Source of the DNA: Heliocidaris erythrogramma | Taxonomy: Eukaryota > Echinodermata > Echinoidea > Camarodonta > Echinometridae | Length of the DNA: 64,000 nucleotides | Assembly (NCBI GenBank): GCA_025617745.1 | Contig: CM046853.1 | Span: 9,006,974 to 9,070,973, forward strand | Reading direction: 5' to 3' | Shown: positions 1-10,972 of the stretch, in pieces | How the letters are laid out: every line of letters starts with the position of its first letter | Position numbering within the stretch: position 1 is the stretch's first letter | The notes under the pieces: generated by a model | Database searches by the model: none | What the model saw: only the letters and a program-made list of their open reading frames with translations | What the model was told of the DNA's origin: nothing | Translations under genes and position numbers: made by a program

Positions 1-19
1 AATATTATATAAATGTATA

Positions 20-75
20 ATGTATATTGTATATTGTATATTGTATATTGTATATTGTATATTGTATATTGCATA
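20..75. repeat. 7-bp microsatellite (TATTGTA)n
   Basis: About seven near-perfect copies of a TATTGTA heptamer, decaying into TA-rich sequence on both sides. It lies in what should be the first intron of the VGLL4 gene. No function is suggested. Confidence 0.9.
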
Positions 76-975
76 GTGTATATCTATCTTGTTACTTGTA
101 TATGTATATTACATGTATATTATTTATATAGTTACTTTTGATACTATTCCATATTGCACATTGTATACTTTATAACAGTTTGTGTATCCCAAACAAAGGA
201 TGAAGAGGGCATTCAAAGAAATTATTTCAGACATTCCATATACAGTTCAAGTGCCTCTTTCAGTCCTGGAGATTTTTGTTGCTATTAATTATACAAACAC
301 ATACATTTCCTGATGAAATCATACTCATACTTTCATACACTTTTAAAAAACACAATAAAAGTAAAAGGTTAAAGAGAAAATAGCTTTTCAGAAGAAAATG
401 TGTAAAAATAATATATCTATGATATTGTAATATTTTTATAAAATTCCAATGTCAGAATCAGTACAACCAGAATTATATGTGACAACTGGGCAGATATTAT
501 TCGACATTTTTGAAAAAAAATTATTTTTAAAAAATCACTTGCAGTCTAGTCAGCACCGACACTGTGACTGTCTGAATATATACTAGCTTGATATTTGTTA
601 TTTCATTATTCAAGGCCTAAAATAAAGGTGGGTTGATAATACATTATTTGAGCAGTGATATCAAGGTTCAATTATGTGAAAACATCAAACACAATAGAAA
701 GGTATGCCGTATTGAAATACATGTATGCGCATCGCTCTCTGCTTGGCTTCCCCAGTGGAGAGCCTGCTATGCGGTGCGCAAGGCCGCTAGGCGATGGATA
801 CACGAGTGTGAGCGCAGTGCTAGCGCTAGTGCAGTGCAGTGGTAGGCAATAACGTGCAAACAGGTTGCCGCTGTGATGGTATCTGAAACCAGTTCTTAAA
901 ACGACACAAAGCACGCATTTCGTGGTATAATTTCCAATAAGATATCTTATTCTGATAATTTTCCACCCAACTCAC
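76..975 (-). other. VGLL4 intron 1 (partial), no further exon seen
   Basis: Lies 3' of the VGLL4 first-exon donor on the minus strand, so it should be intron. It is AT-rich except for a GC-richer patch at 720-850 containing repeated AGTGC/GCTAGCGC words. No other splice-bounded reading frame was found. Confidence 0.6.
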
Positions 976-1039
976 CTTCCTTTGGATCTGTTTCAACGAG
1001 TGTAGCCGCTCTTGACAGGACATCGAGTGGTGTCTCCAT
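976..1039 (-). CDS. VGLL4: VGLL4 first coding exon (vestigial-like 4, TEAD cofactor)
   Basis: Reading leftwards, the ATG at 1039 opens METPLDVLSRAATLVETDPKE and ends in phase 1 at a strong donor (AAG before GTGAGT, GT at 975-974). The first dozen residues match the N-terminus of vertebrate VGLL4 from the isoform that starts METPLDVLSRAASLV. VGLL4 is a nuclear cofactor that binds TEAD factors through two C-terminal TONDU motifs and opposes YAP; those motifs must lie in exons left of position 1 and are not in this window. Only 21 codons plus one base are present. The exon is too short for ordinary ORF calling and is recognised from the protein match plus the donor. The minus strand right of 1039 is then 5'UTR and promoter. 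The gene name rests on N-terminal identity alone. Confidence 0.85.
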
Positions 1040-1800
1040 TATTATGATTTTTCTTTCGCACTACGCTCTTCACACAGACAGAAAACGTAGATTGTGGTCT
1101 ATGATTAGTAAACAAAGACAGACTTCTGTAGAACAACAGCAAATGCTACTATACCCAGAGATAAAAAATGGGTATAACTTTTAAGAAGTATTTTCTTTTC
1201 AGAAATCGGTTTCATTCAGTGAATGGTCTTCTTCCAAAACGCATGTCGATCACAATGGGCTTATAAATTTTGCAGCGACAAACAATCGCCAGTTCGCAAC
1301 GGGGATCAAACAAGTTGATAGAAAATATGCCAGGAATGAAGGAATGTGTATTGAGTGGGATCATACCATTGGTAAAGAGGGAGGATATGTTTTGTTAGCT
1401 GTGACCCGCTGTGTATTTCAGGAGCTTTATCCGCAGAATCCCATTGAAAATGTGTATAAATATATAATTATAAACATAACCGACATATCATAAGTATCAA
1501 AAATATTCATAATGTATTGTACAAACGAGACATTCAATAATACACACACAAGAATGATATTAGAAACCCTATGAAAAGTGCATGTTTCGGAATTTCATGG
1601 GTATTGAACTACCTGAAAAAACAGACGACCTCCAACCCTCGCCACCATCTACACACAACCTGTTAAAAATCGATGGATCCCTTTTCACTAAGGAATTTAC
1701 ATAGGTGCAATTATTTAGACTGTGTGTATTTTGTACATTTTTGTTCCACTTCATACGATCGTCTTTGGGAATCCATTTTCTTTTTTTTAAACCCAACGAT
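1040..1800 (-). promoter_or_regulatory. Likely VGLL4 5'UTR and upstream region
   Basis: Sequence immediately 5' of the VGLL4 start on the minus strand. The first few hundred bases are the expected 5'UTR/promoter zone. I see no TATA box at a convincing distance and no CpG island. The call is inferred from position only. Confidence 0.4.
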
Positions 1801-1803
<3 letters not shown>

Positions 1804-1842
<39 letters not shown>

Positions 1843-1865
1843 AGGGGGGGGGGGGGGGGGGGGGA
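1804..1865. repeat. (GA)n followed by a G-run
   Basis: About 17 GA dinucleotides run directly into roughly 28 bases that are nearly all G. The same GA-to-G layout recurs at 19664-19700. Confidence 0.95.
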
Positions 1866-2712
1866 GTTACTACATTGTTACATAAATTCTTCGATATCGA
1901 TATCAAGTCTGTTCAAAACCTATAAGGCTTCGCACTGAATACTATATAAAACCGAAGAAAATTTATCTTTTCAGCAAACGATCTACTTTGTCGGCGGCTA
2001 CTTGTATTAGACCCAGGGCCACTCAGATATATGTGCCCCCCCCCCCCCGGGGTATTAGACGTCACTTATCCCCATACTTGCCATAAGATGATTCTTTGCC
2101 ACTATTCTATTTAAACAATTAGAGGCCTGGAACCCTTCGTCCTATACCCCCCCCCTCCCCCAGGAAAAAAATGAAATTATATAATACGAAAGAATTCGAA
2201 GGCACGTGAGTGAGGAAAACAGGAAGGCAAAATGCAAAGAGCGCATGGTGCATCGGACTACTACGTGCATAATAGGACTGGCATACACAATATTGTAAAT
2301 TTGACATGAATTGAATCAGAAAATTTAGATTTATTGAGGTTGGAATGTAAGAAAATGGTTTTGTTCCATATTCATAGCAGTCTGAACTCTGGGGTAGCAA
2401 AGCTTGATCGAAGGGCAATATGGTGGGGGGGGGGGGGTTCGGGGGAGTGTTACCTCTTCCTTCTGACAAAGTTTGGTGTATGGGCCAAGGGAAAAATTGA
2501 CCTCAATTTTTAGGGTCCGTCTGACAACCCATCCCATCCCGACAAAGTATTTGTGTTTTGGTAATGTACAGTTATACAACTTACTTCTGACAAAGTTGGT
2601 GCATAATGCCGGGGTGAAATTGGCCCTGATGCAGAACCCGGAGGTACGTTTAGGGTGACAAGCTTTTTGTGAATGACATGGATGGTCTAAATAACCGTTG
2701 GGGGCAAATCTG

Positions 2713-2782
2713 ATATGTAAAATGGGTTGACTATTTCATACCAATACAGCCTGTCCCGAAATAGTCACCCCATTTTACATAT
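2713..2782. repeat. 25-bp inverted repeat (hairpin)
   Basis: Arms 2713-2737 and 2758-2782 are complementary over 25 bases with one mismatch, with a 20-base loop between them. The outer ends read ATATGTAAAATGGG and its complement. Probably a very short MITE remnant. Confidence 0.85.
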
Positions 2783-2874
2783 GATATGAAAGAGGAACTT
2801 GCTAAGTATCATGGGCTATGTGACTGCCATGATGAAATTTACCATTCATGTGTTAATTACACAAATACCTTGCA

Positions 2875-2905
2875 ACAGGGGCGGCGCTCCGGAGGGGGGG
2901 GGGGG
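2875..2905 (+). mobile_element. hAT-like left end followed by a G-run
   Basis: CAGGGGCGG followed by a G-run resembles the left termini of the hAT-type elements at 30148 and 35788. No matching right end was found, so this is a fragment or chance similarity. Confidence 0.35.
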
Positions 2906-2934
2906 GCACAGTGCTCACTTTTTTTTAAGTTCCC

Positions 2935-3268
2935 AGAAATTGCCTTTTTATTTCTGAAAAATGCCCCCTTTTCTCTGATAAATGCCCATTTTTACTACTG
3001 AAAGTGCCACGTTTCCTTTCTAAGTGCAATTTTCCTTCGGATAAGTGCCCCTTTTCTTTTCTGATAAGTGCCCCTTTTCAAATCAAATAGTTGCCCCTCT
3101 TTCTCTGTAATAATTATGTGCCCTTTTCTCCTTTAATAAGTGCATTTTACTTCAGACAGGTGCCCCTTTGCCCTTCTAAGAAGTTTCCATTTTCCCCTTC
3201 TGATAATTGCCCCTTTTTAAATCTGATTTTGTGCACCCTCTTTACTTCTGATAAGTGCCCCTTTATCT
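2935..3268. repeat. Diverged minisatellite, unit about 25-28 bp
   Basis: Roughly a dozen degenerate copies of a unit like AAGTGCCCCTTTTCTTCTGAT, with variants such as AATGCCC and AGTTGCCCC. Copies differ by substitutions and small indels. Open frames here (for example 3091-3513 plus) merely translate the repeat. Confidence 0.85.
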
Positions 3269-3269
3269 A

Positions 3270-3600
3270 TCCAGTGGCGTATCTACGGGGGCAGAGGGGG
3301 CACGTGCCCCTGGCAGCACTTGAAGGGGCGCAAAAAACGCAAAAGAAAAAAAGAAAAGGGGAAGAAAAACAAGAAAATGTATGGTCTTTGAGGGTTATTT
3401 GCGCCCCAGTCAAGGACAAAAAGAAATGGTGTTTTATAGGATTTGAAATACGAATATTTTCTAAAGCTCAATCACTTTGCTCCCTCCCATGCATAATTAT
3501 GTTCAGGAGTTAGCTATTTCGCGCACCTAATGGCGTTTTTAAAGTGTTAACCATTATTTGATTCTAGCTGTTCTGCCCCCCCCCCCCCCCCCCCCCCCGC
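3270..3600 (+). mobile_element. hAT-like element fragment
   Basis: Begins CAGTGGCGTATCTACGGGGG, the same terminal sequence type as the complete short element at 20196-20389, and passes through CACGTGCCCC. It ends in a run of about 22 C near 3577-3598. The right terminus CGCCACTG was not found, so it is truncated or decayed. Confidence 0.45.
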
Positions 3601-4300
3601 ATAAGACAGGAGCTTGTTAAATTTTGCACCCCAGATGGGATATAAAGGCATAAAAAGCACTTTCAAAGTATAGAACATAAGAAAGAAATCATAAATTTGC
3701 CTTATAATTGCCTTGCTAAATTTTTCAAATATATTTCTTCACGGTTTTCATTTATTTTTCTCCCCCAAAATAGAAATAGCGTATGGCCATACGCTTTCGT
3801 GTTGAAATGGGAGTATTCAGTCATAGATATCTTAATAACAGCATTATATATTTGAAAACCTTTCTATGCTTGGCTATTTATTTATCCTTCTGAACATCAT
3901 TATACAAGACATATCAAAATTCAACAATTTATTAAATCAAGCCTCCACAAAGTTACCGAATCCCTTTAATTGCATTTTATTTATTTAGAATTTTGACAAA
4001 CAGTCTGTTTGGATAATAGGCACATCTTATAATTTAAACTATTATTTTTGACTTTGCAAATGTGGAAAACTGCCTACAGGTACATTCTAAGCTTCTACAA
4101 ACTAGAATGGGGCACGATGGGAAAATGTGAGGCACAGACACTTTTCAAATCCTGTTAAAAGATGGCGCCATTAGGAGCTTACTGTCACTTTAAAGTATAC
4201 AATGAAATCAATTATATTCATGTTGATGTAATCCTAAAGAAAGTAATTTGAATTTGCAATTTGAATTCCTACAGAAAGTAATTTGAATTCGTAATTAAAT

Positions 4301-4507
4301 ACCCCCTACGCTCGATGGAAAGAGAGGGGCTATAATTATGTGAGATTGTTACTTTGCTTCGACGGGAGCCCGGATAGCTCAGTTGGTAGAGCACTGGTCA
4401 TGTAATCCAGGGTCCCGGGTTCGAATCCCGGTCGGGGCATTGTAATTTTCTCACATTTACTTTCTTTATTATATATTCAATTTACTTCAATCCTATCAAT
4501 TATGATA
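4301..4507 (+). repeat. Copy 1 of a duplicated tRNA-containing unit
   Basis: About 200 bases nearly identical to 4632-4830: CCCCTACGCTCGATGG, then GTGAGATTGTTAC, the tRNA-like core, then a tail ending in CTCACATTTACTTTC and a TA-rich stretch. GTGAGA before the core and TCTCAC after it form a short inverted repeat. Either a tandem duplication or two SINE insertions. Confidence 0.85.
4368..4439 (+). tRNA. tRNA-like sequence, copy 1 (possible pseudogene or SINE head)
   Basis: A 72-base cloverleaf: acceptor GCCCGGA/TCGGGGC with one G-G mismatch, D arm GCTC..GAGC, anticodon arm CTGGT/TCCAG with a T-T closing mismatch, and a perfect T arm CCGGG-TTCGAAT-CCCGG, with A at position 73. By standard numbering the anticodon is TGT (Thr), but position 33 is A instead of the near-universal U. 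Boxes A and B of an internal pol III promoter are intact. The odd anticodon loop and the repeated flanks favour a SINE head or pseudogene over a working tRNA gene. Confidence 0.6.
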
Positions 4508-4631
4508 TTTAATTACGAATTCAAATTGTCCTCTATAGAAATTCGTTGGCATGGATTTGCCCGACTTTAGAGGGAAGACCTGTCTCATTGGTAGGCCATT
4601 ACATAGCGTACGCATGAAATTGATATGGATG

Positions 4632-4830
4632 TACCCCCCTACGCTCGATGGAAAGAGAGGGGCTATATGTGAGATTGTTACTTTGCTTCGACGGGAGCCC
4701 GGATAGCTCAGTTGGTAGAGCACTGGTCATGTAATCCAGGGTCCCGGGTTCGAATCCCGGTCGGGGCATTGTAATTTTCTCACATTTACTTTCTTTATGA
4801 TATATTCAATTTACTTAATCCTTTCAATTA
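4632..4830 (+). repeat. Copy 2 of the duplicated tRNA-containing unit
   Basis: Second copy, 329 bases after the first. It lacks the AATTA of copy 1 just before GTGAGATTG and has a few substitutions in the A/T-rich tail. The high identity implies a recent duplication. Confidence 0.85.
4697..4768 (+). tRNA. tRNA-like sequence, copy 2 (possible pseudogene or SINE head)
   Basis: Identical over all 72 bases to 4368-4439, including the unusual A33 and the two stem mismatches. Identity in the core and close similarity in the flanks mean the whole unit was copied, not the tRNA alone. Confidence 0.6.
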
Positions 4831-7420
4831 TGATATGATATGTAATCCTAAAGAAAAGTGACATCGTTAATGTACGAATTAAAATATTGGCATCCCCCTC
4901 AGTTAATTTTCTGTTGCCATTTTCATTATATCCCTGTAAATAATGCAGGACCCAAGGAATTTAGCATTAGAAAAAAAGTGTCAAAATTTTGCTCGCTCGC
5001 TTCGCTTCCTCGCACATAAATAATTAGACCATTATACACAACTGCTAATTGGGGAAGCTGAAGCAGTGTCCAGAATCACAATAAAATAAAGACGATGATG
5101 CTTGATGTTTTGATTAGACTGTAGGGTCATACCAATGTCACAAAATTGTCCTTTTTTCTGTTTGTGTTCAATTTTATTCAATTTTTCATCCATAAAAATT
5201 TAGCATCGGGTTTAAGTTTCTCATTTTAATATTCAGAATACCCTATAATTTACCACTAATTTATTTTACAAAATTGCACAAAAAATAAGCCCTTGCAGAT
5301 ATATTTCTTTACATGTACCTTCAATTGAAAGCAAGAAACACTGTTACGTGTATTTCATAAATATAAAGATTACGCAGCAGACATACAAATTGAATTCACA
5401 CGAAGAAATAAAAATAAAAATAATAAATAATAAATAAATGAAATTTTAAGGACAAGATTCACGAGGTAACCATTCAACGGTCACATGTCTCTAAAATTAA
5501 TGATCTTTTTAAACTCACAGGCACGTAAACAACTGCAGGAACTAACGCTTCTTCACCTACATGTTAATACAATATAACAGAGGCATCTATAAGGGGAAAT
5601 CGTGAACTTTAGGGCGGCATTTTATAAAAGTACACATTATGATTTAGAAATATTCCCAGATATTCAAGCCTTTGTAATAGCATTATTTAAATATCAGGCA
5701 AATAAGTAGGTTATTACTGTATTCTAATATAGCGCGGTAGATGTATACATTTTTTTAGTTATCACTTTTTATTCGTTCCTCGTCTTGTTTACGTAATCTT
5801 GAAACGTAACAAATAACAATCAACAGCAGCATCAAACTTATTGTATAATCTCACGATATACATGTATCTATATTACACGGAAATATAACTCTGGATAATT
5901 ATCACCCGTTGGAATAATAAATTTTGCCGACAAAAATGAATGGATAACAGGTAGCAAAAAGGAAGATTTTTTTGTTTAAGTATAAAACATTCGACCTTAT
6001 GTTTCTCTCTCACTCTGCCCCGCTCTCTCTCTCTCTCTGTAAACCTATACTGACAATTAATACCTGATTAATATTACACACAATAGATGCAGACAGATTA
6101 CTCAGCCTGTAGTCTGACACGTAACTTATTTACAGAATGTACGCGTTCAGTTGCGAGAAAAAGTACTATTAATATACAACGATAAAATCGGCCTTACGTG
6201 TTAATTTCTTCAGCCTTTGAAAGTTAAAGCACTCTTTGTGAATTATAAAAGCAACAAAGTGAATATTGATTAAATACAACAGTTAATATTTCATGCTCTC
6301 ATAAGTTCCTACTTTTTGAAAAGCCACTTCAACCAACCGAAATTGTATGGGGTCAGCCAACAAATATTCTTGTGAAAACTTTTAATTTTGTATGAAAGAA
6401 GGGCATATCTTTTGCAAGTATACAGGCAAGGCGAGGGAAATGAAAACTATCATAAGCGAATACATGTACAGCTAAAAGAGTAAGACAAATAATATTAACA
6501 GGACCTGATCGGTTAGTCACGGACTTTGACAATTTCTTTTTAAATTAGGCGGCCTGTAAAAAAAACAAGTAATCGTTGTGATCTGTTTTATGTTTCATCG
6601 TGAAAGGCATCACTAAAGGAGTTGATATTTGATAAATTTTTTTTAGTTGTTTTGGTTACCTACTAAAATCAGTATCCATAAAAATATGTAGAACAGGTGT
6701 ACATGCATATTCACCTGTTCTACTTATTTTACATTATAGCAGTGAAGAGATGTTCTGTTGTCTACCAGAGCAATTGTGGATAGTAGAATGAGGAGTTGTT
6801 TATTTTGTCCACTCCCTTTATCCATCATGTTCATCATGTATCCCCGGACGGACAGATACTTACCCAAATTACCCTTCAGACAACTCTTAAAATCTTGAGG
6901 GCATTGTCAAATGTCTTACAAGTACATGTAGTTGAAGTATGTGGTAGATATGTGGTAGATATGTCCCGGACCGGACGAGGCTGGAGGGGCTGTTCTGGGG
7001 GTAGTTGTATTAACATCTTCTATTAGTGTTGTCTATGATTTTTCGCGGTACATTTCTTTCTTAGATTTCTAATATCAAAAGCATTTGAGAGAACAATCCG
7101 GTTATTGAGTTTTCGTTTTTAATAGTTTGTAGAAACAAACTCTTGTTATGGCACTTGGCACAGGTTCTCTCATCTTGAGTATTAATACTTAACACTAATA
7201 ACTAGTGTGTACAAATGCAGAAAAGTATAAGATTGCATGCAAAATTTTAAAGGGCCCTTTGCCCGCCGAACTAATACAGAAGACTTGATGCTCAATAAGA
7301 TACCTTGTCATAGGAAGCCATATGCAATTGGAATGGAGCATAATGACATTTTCGTCCAGTATATACAAGAAACAAAGGACAGTTCATAATAAATAATCAT
7401 GAACTTTGTGGTGCAAATCT
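4831..7420. other. Intergenic AT-rich sequence
   Basis: No coding exon recognised on either strand. It contains a short CT microsatellite near 6005-6040 and one perfect 12-bp hairpin at 6688-6723; otherwise nothing. Confidence 0.6.
6688..6723. repeat. Perfect 12-bp hairpin
   Basis: GTAGAACAGGTG at 6688-6699 and its exact complement at 6712-6723 flank a 12-base loop. Each arm contains an E-box-like CAGGTG/CACCTG. Role unknown. Confidence 0.9.
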
Positions 7421-7521
7421 ATTTATTACAAAGTTTTGAAAGATATATACATGGTTACAAAGTGTTTCATTTCTCGGTGACAAACACTAACCGCATCAGT
7501 AGATTTGTGGCATGAAATATA

Positions 7522-7527
7522 TTTATT
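7522..7527 (-). terminator. Candidate polyadenylation signal for the two-pass membrane protein gene
   Basis: AATAAA on the minus strand, 40 bases past the stop codon at 7567. A second AATAAA lies about 100 bases further, near 7424. Either could be used. Confidence 0.5.
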
Positions 7528-7566
7528 ACAGCTGCAAATAAGAAAGGTTCAATGCTTCATAGTGTG

Positions 7567-7834
7567 CTATCTATCTTCAGCGATTGCCTCGTCATAAGTT
7601 GGTAATTCTACGACTATAGCTGGCGCTAATAACAGTTGTTCTTCGGGCGGAGGAAGAGCTTGTACGACAACCCCGCCACCACCGCCGCCGTCGTCTAGGT
7701 GTTGCTGCTGACGTTGAACGCATTCATCGCACATGTGACTAGTAACCGCGGCGGTCGATGAGGTGGCGAGGTTGGTTGATGAAGATGACGCTAGTGGGTC
7801 ATCATGGATGTCGGCCTGACTGACTTTGTAGTAC
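7567..7834 (-). CDS. Two-pass PPxY/LPxY membrane protein, last exon
   Basis: Exon 2 of the gene whose first coding exon is 9710-10425. On the minus strand a pyrimidine-rich stretch ends TTACTACAG at 7835, and the exon opens with the single base that completes the split codon (CA/G). It encodes residues 240-327: YYKVSQADIHDDPLA, a Ser/Thr-rich run, a short CDEC motif, a poly-Gly run and then PPPEEQ and ELPTYDEAIAEDR before the stop at 7569-7567. LPTY at residues 316-319 resembles the LPxY variant of the PPxY motif bound by WW domains. The tail should be cytosolic. Confidence 0.8.
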
Positions 7835-8297
7835 CTGTAGTAACAAGAGAATTTACAGAAGGAAATTACTTTGTGATTTGCTAGTGGATTACTGTGAATA
7901 CATGTAGATTTATTTTGCTCGGAAAGGATTGAGATTTCCAAAATGTGGTGGCTGGTGATAAATACCGATTTCTTGATGGTGAAATGGGGAAAAATAGTCA
8001 CAATAAACATTAAAAGCCATTTTGGTAAAGACGTTCATGATATTCCCTTTTTTTAAATTCAATATATTTATTTCATCAAAATCACATGATATAAATCGAA
8101 AAGTGTGAGGATCTAACACCCTAAAAAAGCCATTGGCTTGAGATTAGAGAGGGATCCATAACACAAATGACAATTTAGTGCTTAAGCAATGTGGTCTTTT
8201 AAGTTATGGGAATTCACTGGTTTTTATGATAATTGTTGGGTTTTGGTTTATTTTTGCTTGTTAGAAACAGAATTGAAATTTGACTACTACATGTAGT

Positions 8298-9208
8298 TTA
8301 AAGGAGAATTAACCTCAAACAATAAAGACGATAGTGTTCAAAGGTGTTATTTATTCCTACTTGTTAGACTATATGGCTTCGCGTCAAAATATACGAGATC
8401 GATACGAATCAAGATTTTCTGAGCAAAATTTATCATCTGCTAGCAATATGTATCGTCTGCTAGCAATACATGGGGGCTGCCATTTTTTTTATGTGTACAA
8501 GAAGATTTTCTTAATCCAAATGCCCAATTGCCTTTTTCAAAATTAAAAACCCATTTGAGATTTAAAATATAGAATAGATATGTCAATTTATTTTTAAACT
8601 GAAGATTTCCTTATATATTTCTGTTGAAAATCGATATTCGCTTAATATAAATCTATTTTCTAGATACTGTGACGCAATGGATGGAGCAAATTAATTCAAA
8701 TTTTATGGATGCTTCTTCCTGAGCATCTATAGCGGCAAACTATGCATTCACCTGCTTTCGGATAATGGGACTTGAAAAGTCAGAATGCATGCTGCATATA
8801 TTATGCTCTGCTCTGTTTGGCAAACCCAAGAAAATAGATTTTTGTTAAGCAAAACCAGACAATTTAAAAGTATCATTATAAAGATTTAATTTTTATAAAT
8901 CATGTAAACACCCACTTTATATTTTTCGTCACATATGGGATTTTAGGTAATGAAGAAAATCAATTTAGGTCTTGGATTCAAAATATCTTCCTGACCGGAA
9001 CATTTCTCAATGGTTCATGTACAAATCCAAATCAGCAAGAAAATGGCAGCCCCCATGTAAATGAGTAGTAGACGATACCGGGTGTTGGAATATCTTTATT
9101 ATACCCTTTTCTGATATCTTATTGGAAAATGATTTAGGCCAATAAGTAGGAATATACTACACCTTTCAATATAAGTAAATTTGTACTCAGGGGTTAATTC
9201 TCCTTTAA
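8298..9208. mobile_element. TTAA-flanked MITE (T2/Kolobok-like), 0.91 kb
   Basis: Starts TTAAAGGAGAATTAACC and ends with the complement GGTTAATTCTCCTTTAA. Inside, a second inverted pair (near 8470 and 9045) carries GGGGGCTGCCAT and ATGGCAGCCCCC. The same inner motif and a similar AGACGATA word occur in the element at 16651-17304, so the two are one family. A TTAA duplication with TTAAAGGRR ends is the signature described for T2-type MITEs and Kolobok transposons. No transposase is encoded. Confidence 0.8.
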
Positions 9209-9709
9209 ACCTTTGTTGAATTGCATTTTCCCACGTGTTTGCTTTTGCTTTTTTTTTTTTTTGATTTTTGTTTTGTTGTTTGCCTGTTATAACTTTATTC
9301 AGGTAACTTGTTGGCAAATATGGTCCGACACCCCTCCGATTAATGTTCTAGCGCCGCCATTGCTTTTTTCCGTCTTCTGTATTTTAGCCTCTTTAATCAA
9401 AAGTCTAAAGGTATGATAATAGTCAAAATTCAGAAAGAGTTGATTCCTTTAATCTAAAGTATATTTGACAAGTCATTTTAATAACCCAGTGCAAACTATT
9501 ACCGTCAGTATGTATCAATGAAATTGTTTCTTGCAAAATGAAAAGTACATGAACATGTAAACTAGACACTAAATGGTAACCGAACGTCATTGGGCTACCA
9601 TGTCAAAGAAGTGGACAAAATTAAGAATAAATAAACCAATTAAACCAATTAGTAGAAAAGGATCACTGTCACGGAGAGTACGCATTTTATGAATGGAAAC
9701 TTTACATAC
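9209..9709. other. Intron (part) of the two-pass membrane protein gene
   Basis: Part of the intron that joins 9710-10425 to 7567-7834 (minus strand). It contains a T-run at 9251-9262 and no exon. The intron also hosts the MITE at 8298-9208. Confidence 0.75.
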
Positions 9710-10425
9710 TGATAATTAGCAGAGCCACCGACAGCGCCAGGCACATCTCCAACCATATGTTCAACACCAATATCCTCACGTCGTAAAATTTCTGCCGTCT
9801 CATAAGATGGTGGTGGGAGGTGATTTAAAAAGTCCCCTGACAAATTGCAAGTAGACAAAGGCGGAAGCGAATGTAGCATTAATGTTTCATGTATGTTCAT
9901 GGAAGAGTTTGTGACAGACGCTGTCGCGCCGTCCCCTTCTCGCGGCGGCGACCGCTGAATGTCCACACGATCGTTCGCGGCACTGTGACGTCGATTCGCC
10001 CGCGAAAAACTTGAAACTCGCTCTCGGATTCCATGAAGGCTTCCTACTCTCCCGCAGGAGTCCGTGGTAAGGAGACACAGTACCATGGAAGAACTGCCTA
10101 GAAGAACTCCGATGACAGCGATGGTTGCACCGGCAACGTATTCTTTCGTGTTCACACAGATTACGAGTCCAGCAAAGAGAAGTAACGTGGCAAAGAGGAG
10201 TAGAAGTCCGATTCGGTTACGTCTCTTCCTATATCTACTTCTCCGTCGACGTTCCTCAGCTGAGAGATGAGGATTTCGTTGGACAACACCGCGAACACCA
10301 ACGTTGCTGACACCGCTAACACCACCTACACTACCAGCAGTCAATGATGACACATTGAGCTGATTTGTGGAATGATGAACGATGGCGTTCTCTGTTTCAG
10401 GATCTTGGAGATCGATTTGATGCAT
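9710..10425 (-). CDS. Two-pass membrane protein with PPxY motif, first coding exon
   Basis: ATG at 10425 in a good context (ACCATGC). Residues 1-239 end in a split codon at a strong donor (CA before GTATGT, GT at 9709-9708). Order of parts: a Ser/Gly-rich N-terminus; a very basic stretch at about 56-71 (RRRRSRYRKRR); TM1 at about 72-91; a loop of about six residues; TM2 at about 97-119; then a polar tail with PPPSY at 204-208. The basic residues before TM1 and the short loop predict a hairpin with both ends in the cytosol. Joined to exon 2 the protein is 327 aa. Two TM helices followed by PPxY-type motifs are also found in vertebrate TMEM51-like proteins and NEDD4-family adaptors, but I see no clear orthology. 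The likely role, binding WW-domain ubiquitin ligases, is inference. Confidence 0.8.
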
Positions 10426-10616
10426 GGTATGATTTGAAGCTGATCGTATCGAGGTTCATCGACCTCGATAACGATAGTTGTCCAGTGACGCTGGTTTGGA
10501 AAAGTACATTTCGTAATTATTCTTCATCTCTGTTTCATATTTCACGCCTGGGACTGCATGGATGAAGTCTTTAAAGTTGATCCAACTCTACGTGAAAGTG
10601 CTGGCCACAATCAATT
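10426..10616 (-). other. 5'UTR part of the same exon
   Basis: On the minus strand TTTATTTTCTCTTTCAG ends at 10617, a good acceptor, so the exon probably runs from 10616 into the coding start at 10425. An upstream noncoding exon must then lie to the right; I could not locate it. Confidence 0.5.
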
Positions 10617-10972
10617 CTGAAAGAGAAAATAAAGAGCTACACGTTAAACCACATAAACATTCGTTATGAGCATGAGTGGAAAAAATACGATATTGAATGA
10701 ATAACATTTCCTCATTCGACAACACATTGCAATTCCGATTGTGTTGTGGTTAGAAGAGGAAGATTAAACGAGAACTCCGGTCAAGAAATAAATTGCTTTT
10801 AATAACAGCGGAAAAATAATAGAAACAGATTTTTCTTTAAAGTTTGAGGGAAATGGGCTCACAAATAAGAAAGTTATGACTATTTTCATTTATATGAAGA
10901 TCACCATCTACTATATTATTGGAAAAAAATTGGTAACTCGGTCAAGAGTTGTCATTCACTCACTGTTCATCA

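Noticed and set aside
826..1023. 65-codon minus-strand frame overlapping the VGLL4 exon
   Set aside because: Wrong frame; it runs through the splice donor into the intron.
3091..3513. 140-codon plus-strand frame
   Set aside because: Crosses the TGCCCCTTTT minisatellite and a hAT-like fragment; composition is repeat-driven.
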